Shown here in pieces: positions 60,001 through 64,000 of a stretch of DNA of 64,000 nt (positions within the stretch are counted from its first letter, which is position 1; each line of letters opens with the position of its first letter). Origin of the DNA: RGIG5299 sp045588575. GTDB lineage: Bacteria > Bacillota > Clostridia > Oscillospirales > RGIG5299. The position numbers were made by a program, and so were the translations under genes. The stretch covers positions 248,001 through 312,000 of the forward strand of contig JAZNEJ010000008.1 of the NCBI GenBank assembly GCA_045588575.1, given 5' to 3'. The notes under the pieces were generated by a model, which saw nothing but the letters and a program-made list of their open reading frames with translations, was not told where the DNA came from and searched no databases.

Positions 60001-60100
60001 CAGATACGAAAACGGTAAAACCCTTTACGTAAACTATAACGACCATGCAGTTGAAATCAACGGCGTATCAGTCGGCGCTTATGATTTCGAAGTAAGATGA
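57059..60100 (+). CDS. Secreted DUF5696-type protein with PDZ-like domain
   Basis: Protein of 1013 aa with signal peptide (IIAALLAVILVLPLFSFAAFA). A PDZ-like region lies near residues 100-180 (GLTAGSILTEIDGQAINSVE). The large central and C-terminal part matches DUF5696 proteins: GYIIVPDGSGMMINFA, the SGENANYSGMANAYRDYLV segment, KANGIKSLLEIE and a beta-rich end. DUF5696 proteins accompany sugar ABC importers in Firmicutes and have a barrel-like region suggestive of a glycoside hydrolase, but activity is unproven. AAAGGAGGC precedes the ATG. It sits between the NHL/YIP1 gene and the second permease pair. Confidence 0.85.
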   Translation: MKTKRIIAALLAVILVLPLFSFAAFADTKVNSVKYDNLPLKSLAEMEIDFTKPVASSGNLDLFFIRYSKCAEETITTTGKVVVDALTGMKDAVFAEEIAELRPSGLFVGEFITPVNGAIPDLSQKGLTAGSILTEIDGQAINSVEDYVNIMNSKDVGEEIEATYVRLSSSKKKSAVHTIKDGALNAEKALFMIDFLKNNLKDSELGIYLGEYQTPAGMTDSEFKKLMEIDKKSLATKYTYTIELKKGKGAALPTDIEKKWTGTVTENMTVAEFAAFADEFKAKYDYYTGLRKSGNEVTVRFEYLYQTFEEKTVNFTTGLVCDALFVLDKQNPEKPFLWRATVDETEYDIINSGTVKRWNDLMRSLIVVYADQLRSDVATGSKVTYASGDVSACKTSYRIENGKIIYTADFSAIKVFVEAEFGLKDGSFYAKILNESIKEEGTGESARRITDISILPFFGATNSSKDGYIIVPDGSGMMINFAANVNSIYAKEYVFSVGGSDVLDIDKFLKNENILENVNLPVFGIANETANVGFVAYSKTANAEASVIAAPAGFAVDLYRASLRFRYRYSTDIIGTNIAVGEGNTIASSASKKVVGKKYSEERITNESHEVIYTFLSGENANYSGMANAYRDYLVKNGDLKDNVANEEKLPIVIDFFMATRESQIIFTKIVKMTSFEDAKEIAEDLKANGVANMITKFVGSEQGGYGNYPKIWPLEGALGGEGGAKAFAEFAKANGIKSLLEIETIKANSDVGGFSTKNDIVSFGNSIAVSNSMQNIYYLNAPAVQKKMQDFMGKVKGIGFSGVSINTIGNIIYQNYKGKEMLQNRQDTLNTWDSVMNNIAQNNEFVSAEGASLYTIKYSNLLTEIPTKSSEYHISYKSVPFVQMILHGYVNYTDEPINLFYDQNVQKLKLVEYGCLPYYKITKEATENLKLSEYNLLFSSEYSQWKDDIINFYAKCSEKLNDVWNVPMVYHESDDNIATVRYENGKTLYVNYNDHAVEINGVSVGAYDFEVR

Positions 60101-60116
60101 AACGGGGTGGATTGAA

Positions 60117-61166
60117 TTGAAAAAAGATAAAGTTAATATTTCAACAGAAGAAATTGCGCCCGTTTCGGAAAAAATCAAAAAGGAACCCAGAAGAAAACAA
60201 CCCAGAGGTCAAAGAGACCCCTCCAAATTCACCGTTTGGCTCAAAAGAAAAATAGACCTTGAAAAGAGATTTGCTCTCGAAGGCTATTTCTTCACTCTTC
60301 CTTTAACAATCGGTTTGTTGCTCTTCTTTGCTTTCCCGTTGATTCTTTCAATAGTATTAAGCTTCTCCGACCTTATAAAAATGAGAGGCTTCGAAATGAC
60401 CTTCGTCGGTTTCCAAAACTATATCGATACCGTTATAAACGATGTTCGATTCACCGAGGCTTTGGGCCAGATAATGTCGGGAACCTTCGTAAAAATCCCC
60501 TTAATTATTGTTTTCTCGCTTTTACTTGCAATTATAATAAGCAGAAACATAAAATTCAAAGGCTTTTTCCGAGTAGTTTTCTTCCTTCCCTTCATTTTGG
60601 GAACAGGCTACGTTTTGGAACAGCTTTACTCACTCGGCGTTGTATCTCAGGCGCTTTCACTTGATAGCTCCTCACTTATACCGCCATCGGTAATATCGTA
60701 TCTCGGCGGCGACTTTACGAAAATGGTTAACGAATTCCTTTCAATAATCGTTTCGGTTTTGTGGTCGTGCAGCGTTCAGATACTTATGTTCCTTTCAGGC
60801 TTGCAGGCAATATCTCCCTCGCTTTACGAGTCCGCAGGTGTTGACGGCGCAACCGAATGGGAAAAATTCTGGAAAATTACCTTGCCTATGATAATGCCCA
60901 TGATGGTTGTTAACATCATTTATTCTATAACCGACTCCTTCGTATCGGTAGATAACGACGTTATACAGCTCATTAAGGATATGACCTTCGGCGCAGAAAA
61001 CGCACCCGATAAGGCATCGGCAGTATCGTGGATTTACACTTTAATTGTTCTTATCTTCGTAGGAATAGTATTCCTCTTCCTCGGAAGAAGCTACGGAAAC
61101 GACACGACGAAAGGAGTTGATGAACGTGCAATTAGAAAAGCTAAAAAGAAACGCTATAATTGGTAA
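60117..61166 (+). CDS. Second sugar ABC transporter permease (MalF type)
   Basis: Membrane protein of 349 aa. It has a long basic N-terminal tail (about 55 residues, including RRKQPRGQRDPSK), then six helices starting FFTLPLTIGLLLFFAFPLIL. The EAA-like loop is LYESAGVDGATEWEKFWKIT followed by LPMIMPMM. The start codon is TTG after GGGGTGG. The C-terminal basic tail (AIRKAKKKRYNW) overlaps the next permease gene by 47 nt. Together with it this forms a second permease pair in the cluster. Confidence 0.92.
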   Translation: MKKDKVNISTEEIAPVSEKIKKEPRRKQPRGQRDPSKFTVWLKRKIDLEKRFALEGYFFTLPLTIGLLLFFAFPLILSIVLSFSDLIKMRGFEMTFVGFQNYIDTVINDVRFTEALGQIMSGTFVKIPLIIVFSLLLAIIISRNIKFKGFFRVVFFLPFILGTGYVLEQLYSLGVVSQALSLDSSSLIPPSVISYLGGDFTKMVNEFLSIIVSVLWSCSVQILMFLSGLQAISPSLYESAGVDGATEWEKFWKITLPMIMPMMVVNIIYSITDSFVSVDNDVIQLIKDMTFGAENAPDKASAVSWIYTLIVLIFVGIVFLFLGRSYGNDTTKGVDERAIRKAKKKRYNW

Positions 61167-62151
61167 GCTCTTTAAAAGAGAGCCCAAGCAGAAAAAACCG
61201 CGTATGACTTGGGCAGAATTCGTAGCAATGATGAAGCGCAAAGTAAAGCTTCCTCGTTTCTGGGCATCGGTTGCATTGAATGCAGGTATGTATATTCTCT
61301 TAATCGGCATTGCGTTCATCTTCCTTTATCCCTTCATTTTCATGATTGTAACCTCGCTTAAAACCAATGCAGACCTTTTAGACCCCACTGTCGGTTGGAT
61401 TCCGAGAAATTTAAGATTCTCGAACTATTCAATGGCGTTTTCACTTATGAAATTTAAGTCTTATATTTGGAACTCGCTTTTAATCACCGGCGTCTGCACA
61501 ATCGGCCACTTAATTTCCTGCACAATGGTCGGCTACGGCCTTGCAAGATATAAGTTCAAATTAAGGGGCCCGCTCTTCTTCTTGGTAATTTTAAGCATTG
61601 TTATCCCGCTTCAAACAATTATGATTCCCAGCTACGTTATGTATATTAACATTGGCTGGTTCGAAACCTTCCTTCCCGTTTTCGTTCCCACCTTCCTCGG
61701 CCTCGGTTTAAAGGGCGGCCTCTTCATCTTCTTGGCAAGACAGTCGTTCCTCTCACTCCCGAAGGAAATGGAAGAAGCGGCAAGAATCGACGGTTGCGGA
61801 TTCTTGGGAATATTCCTCAGAATAGTAGTGCCTATTGCAAGACCTCTTATCTTGGTTATATTGGTTCTTTCAATCGTATGGCACTGGAACGATTTCTACG
61901 AGCCCTCGATTTACTTCAAACAATCAATGCAGCCTCTCTCATCGGGCATTAAAACCCTCATAACCCTTTCTTCGAGAACAAGAGAACAGTTAGAGCTTGA
62001 ACTCGGAAGACCGGTTACCGACGACGATATAGTAAACACCGCAACTATAATGGCGGGCAGTGCCATGACCTTGGCGCCCCTTATGGTTATGTTTATGTTC
62101 TTGCAAAAGAAATTCGTTCAGGGTATTGAACGCTCGGGTCTTGTTGAATAA
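61120..62151 (+). CDS. Second sugar ABC transporter permease (MalG type)
   Basis: Membrane protein of 343 aa with a basic N-terminal extension of about 45 residues and six helices starting YILLIGIAFIFLYPFIFMIV. The EAA loop is PKEMEEAARIDGCGFLGIFL, then RIVVPIARPL. A segment TLSSRTREQLELELGRPVTD in the final loop is an insertion not seen in the first pair. Start choice among TTG 61117, ATG 61120 and GTG 61126 is uncertain; ATG is taken. It overlaps the preceding gene by 47 nt, so translation is coupled. Confidence 0.92.
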   Translation: MNVQLEKLKRNAIIGKLFKREPKQKKPRMTWAEFVAMMKRKVKLPRFWASVALNAGMYILLIGIAFIFLYPFIFMIVTSLKTNADLLDPTVGWIPRNLRFSNYSMAFSLMKFKSYIWNSLLITGVCTIGHLISCTMVGYGLARYKFKLRGPLFFLVILSIVIPLQTIMIPSYVMYINIGWFETFLPVFVPTFLGLGLKGGLFIFLARQSFLSLPKEMEEAARIDGCGFLGIFLRIVVPIARPLILVILVLSIVWHWNDFYEPSIYFKQSMQPLSSGIKTLITLSSRTREQLELELGRPVTDDDIVNTATIMAGSAMTLAPLMVMFMFLQKKFVQGIERSGLVE

Positions 62152-62160
62152 TATCATTGC

Positions 62161-62190
62161 TTTACAGTGCCGATTTTTCGGCACTGTAAA
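62161..62190 (+). other. Strong hairpin between permease and amidohydrolase genes
   Basis: TTTACAGTGCCGA and TCGGCACTGTAAA form a perfect 13-bp stem with a TTTT loop. No T run follows on the plus strand. It may stabilise the upstream mRNA or reduce downstream expression. Confidence 0.7.
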
Positions 62191-62211
62191 GAGCATATAG
62201 GAGAGATTAAA

Positions 62212-62985
62212 ATGATTATTGATATGCATACTCACTTATGCGAAAGCAACGGCTTTTTGTGCTTCGATTTAGACCATTTGAATTTCTTGAAGAGAATGGA
62301 CGAGCTTAATATAAATGCCGTTATTCATTCCGACGGCGGATTGGAACGTCCCGAATTTGAGAAAAACGTTAAAGACGGCATTGAGCTTTACGAAAAAATG
62401 AATCACAGAGTATATACTTATTTCGTTTACGACCCCAGATATCACGAAAGAGGTATGAAATGTATTGAGGAAAATGCAAACCATCCCGCATTCGTGGGAA
62501 TTAAAATTCATCCCAGCTGTCATAACGTTTTTGCAGACGATGAAGCTTACCGTCCCGTTTGGGAAGCGGCAAAGAAATATAATTTCCCCATTCTTGCGCA
62601 CACTTGGGTTAATTCCTCATATAATCCCAACCAAAAGTTTGCAGTTCCCGAGCGCTTTGAAAAATTCATTAAGGAATATCCCGAGGTAAAATTTATTTTC
62701 GGACATTCCGGCGGAAGAACAGCCGCAATAAGAACCGCCGCTGAGCTTGCAGCCAAATATGAAAACGCATATCTCGATATTGCGGGCGACGTATTTGAAG
62801 CAAGAGCTGTTGAATATCTTGCAAAAACAGCAGGCGCAAAAAAGGTTCTTTTCGGAAGCGACGTTTATTGGTTCGACCCCTCAACTCAGATAGGGCTTGT
62901 TTTGGGCGCAAATCTTTCCGATGAAGAAAAAGCCGATATTCTTAAAGGCAACACCTTGAGAATTTTCAAAAAAATAAAGCTTTAA
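62212..62985 (+). CDS. Amidohydrolase-2 family metal-dependent hydrolase
   Basis: Protein of 257 aa with a TIM-barrel amidohydrolase pattern. It has DMHTHLCESNG at the N-terminus, FVGIKIHPSCHNVFADD, PILAHTW, KFIFGHSGGRTAA and LFGSDVYWFD near the end, giving the His, His, His and Asp metal ligands. The subfamily includes decarboxylases and lactonases; the substrate here is unknown. ATG 62212 lies 7 nt after GGAGAG; 15 upstream codons fall in the hairpin. As last gene of the sugar transporter cluster it may process the imported compound. Confidence 0.88.
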   Translation: MIIDMHTHLCESNGFLCFDLDHLNFLKRMDELNINAVIHSDGGLERPEFEKNVKDGIELYEKMNHRVYTYFVYDPRYHERGMKCIEENANHPAFVGIKIHPSCHNVFADDEAYRPVWEAAKKYNFPILAHTWVNSSYNPNQKFAVPERFEKFIKEYPEVKFIFGHSGGRTAAIRTAAELAAKYENAYLDIAGDVFEARAVEYLAKTAGAKKVLFGSDVYWFDPSTQIGLVLGANLSDEEKADILKGNTLRIFKKIKL

Positions 62986-62997
62986 TGAAATAAACTT

Positions 62998-63040
62998 ATA
63001 TCCTCGAGCGCATTTGCCGCTTGGGGATATTTTTTGTTTT
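62998..63040 (+). terminator. Terminator of the sugar ABC cluster
   Basis: ATATCC and GGATAT extend into AGCG/CGCT pairing and are followed by TTTTTTG. It ends the 49.7-63.0 kb operon. Confidence 0.75.
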
Positions 63041-63095
63041 AAAGGAATTTTTTTAAAAAAATACGAAAAAATTTAAAAAAATAATAAAAAAACAC

Positions 63096-63124
63096 TTGCA
63101 ATTTATATTTTTTTATTGTATAAT
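63096..63124 (+). promoter_or_regulatory. Promoter of the S10 ribosomal operon
   Basis: TTGCAA, 17-nt spacer and TATAAT. The transcription start would be near 63131, giving a 306-nt leader before rpsJ. Confidence 0.8.
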
Positions 63125-63130
63125 ACTACG

Positions 63131-63436
63131 GCATGACTGAATAATGCGATGATGCGGGAGGTTGCCGCAAAGGGTTACTGCACCTTTTCGGGTTTTTCCG
63201 CGGAGTATGTCCGATGCATGACGTCGGGCGGCAGGCAATTTGTACACAGATTAAAAACGGGCCATCTTTGAGCCTTGTCTTTTAATTGATGTGGTGTGTT
63301 ATTCCGATTTTTTTCATAATGTAAAAAAGTCGGATTTATTGTGTAAACACAAAAAACGCACGGAGCGATGTGTAGCGTAAGCGCTTGCGAATAGGTCAAT
63401 AAAAAATCTCAAAAGAGAATTTTAGGAGGCGTAAAA
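63131..63436 (+). ncRNA. Structured leader of the S10 operon
   Basis: The leader can form a three-way junction. TGCCGC (63163) pairs with GCGGCA (63228), enclosing AAAGG/CCTTT (63170-63187) and CCGATG/CGTCGG (63211-63227). A second hairpin pairs TCCGA (63303) with TCGGA (63330) around A/T tracts and is followed by TTTATTG, which resembles a weak terminator. S10 leaders are known autoregulatory sites in other bacteria; that this one acts so is inference. The minus-strand frame at 63175-63399 is not a gene. Confidence 0.5.
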
Positions 63437-63748
63437 ATGGCAGTAAAAGAAAAGATTCGTATCAGACTCAAATCCTACGACCACACTCTCATCGACCAAG
63501 CTGCAGAGAAAATCGTAGAAACGGCAAAGAGAACGGGTGCAAAGGTTTCCGGACCTATTCCGCTCCCCACTAAAAAAGAAGTCATAACAATCTTAAGAGC
63601 AGTTCACAAGTATAAGGACAGCAGAGAGCAGTTCGAATGCAGAACTCACAAGAGACTTATCGACATCGTTAAGCCGTCGGCAAAAACCGTTGAGGCACTC
63701 ACAAATCTTGAATTGCCCGCCGGTGTTGAAATCGAGTTAAAGCTCTGA
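63437..63748 (+). CDS. rpsJ: 30S ribosomal protein S10
   Basis: Protein of 103 aa with the complete S10 signature: KIRIRLKSYDHTLIDQAAEKI at the N-terminus (split KIRIRLKSYDH, LIDQAAEKI), then SGPIPLPTKKEVITILR and the loop REQFECRTHKRLIDIV. S10 is also NusE in antitermination complexes. TAGGAGG precedes the ATG. It opens the S10-L3-L4 ribosomal operon, which continues past the window edge. Confidence 0.98.
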   Translation: MAVKEKIRIRLKSYDHTLIDQAAEKIVETAKRTGAKVSGPIPLPTKKEVITILRAVHKYKDSREQFECRTHKRLIDIVKPSAKTVEALTNLELPAGVEIELKL

Positions 63749-63855
63749 TTTCTTTTATATAATAAAAACATTATATTACACCGAGGCAGAAAATCCCACA
63801 GCAATGTGGTCACGTTGGCGAAGGCCAACCAATAACTACAAGGAGGAAACAAAAA
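63749..63855 (+). other. rpsJ-rplC intergenic hairpins
   Basis: CCACA/TGTGG (63803-63817) and GTTGGC/GCCAAC (63824-63839 region) form two small hairpins before the AGGAGG of rplC. They may tune translation of L3 or be processing sites. Confidence 0.4.
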
Positions 63856-64000
63856 ATGGTCAAAGCAATCATCGGAAGAAAAATCGGTATGACTCAGATT
63901 TTCACCGAAGAAGGCAACGTAGTTCCTGTAACTCTCATTGAAGCAGGTCCTTGCGTTGTAGCGGGAAAGAAAACCGCAGAAAAAGACGGTTATGACGCCG
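63856..64000 (+). CDS. rplC: 50S ribosomal protein L3 (5' part, cut by window end)
   Basis: The first 48 codons read MVKAIIGRKIGMTQIFTEEG, then NVVPVTLIEAGPCVV, the conserved N-terminus of L3. AAGGAGG precedes the ATG. The gene runs past the end of the window, so the rest cannot be judged. Confidence 0.95.
   Translation, partial: MVKAIIGRKIGMTQIFTEEGNVVPVTLIEAGPCVVAGKKTAEKDGYDA

Noticed and set aside
63175..63399. 74-aa minus-strand frame in the S10 leader
   Set aside because: Lies wholly within the structured leader RNA, with no ribosome site.

Overview
The window looks like a chromosomal piece of an endospore-forming, anaerobic, low-to-mid GC Firmicute of class Clostridia, probably an uncultured gut-type lineage. 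The evidence is SpoVAE and the CotJABC spore-coat genes, a large flavodiiron protein for oxygen or NO detoxification, Gram-positive cell-envelope genes, strong AGGAGG ribosome sites and canonical TTGACA-17-TATAAT promoters. This assignment is inferred from gene content; no rRNA is present.

Layout. 1-9.5 kb: rplM-rpsI, a lipoprotein, a G5/3D-domain cell-wall protein, purA, and a fused carB-dapF gene, then a small membrane protein and spoVAE. 9.5-27.1 kb: one uninterrupted co-directional run of 14 housekeeping genes (smc, ftsY, rph, rdgB, queH, a nadD-yqeK fusion, rsfS, leuS, alaS, murA, walJ, rlmH, a TSCPD protein, pgm), many overlapping. 27.2-27.9 kb: tRNA-Arg(CCG) followed by three tandem 132-nt structured units that each regenerate the tRNA 3' end. 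28-31 kb: a YtrA-type GntR regulator with an ABC exporter and a membrane protein. 31-33.7 kb: an accessory islet whose borders are copies of the 3' end of tRNA-Arg(ACG). It holds a kinase fragment, a zinc-ribbon protein, a Ser/Thr-rich secreted protein and a decayed duplicate of that protein. 33.8-44.3 kb: mnmE-mnmG with envelope genes (beta-helix protein, VanY-like peptidase), a DUF6062-like gene, an OGG glycosylase, a phosphodiester glycosidase-like protein, a glycosyltransferase and uridine phosphorylase. 44.4-49.4 kb: cotJABC, the four-domain flavodiiron protein, and a DUF4364-like gene divergent from an ECF transporter S component. 49.6-63 kb: a carbohydrate-type ABC importer cluster with one 1000-aa binding protein, four permeases, an NHL/YIP1 membrane protein, a DUF5696 protein and an amidohydrolase, but no ATPase. 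63-64 kb: the start of the S10 ribosomal operon behind a long structured leader.

The most unusual signal is the tRNA-linked repeat. Two different tRNA-Arg genes are each followed by a hairpin and then by a compact non-coding unit. The unit opens with the reverse complement of that tRNA's T-arm 3' strand and closes by recreating its T-arm 3' strand, acceptor strand and CCA. One locus has three tandem copies. The other has one copy plus a remnant 2.4 kb away that marks the edge of the accessory islet. Also notable are the CarB-DapF fusion, whose epimerase has Ser in place of the first catalytic Cys, and several genes whose only sensible start codon is non-standard (CTG or ACG).
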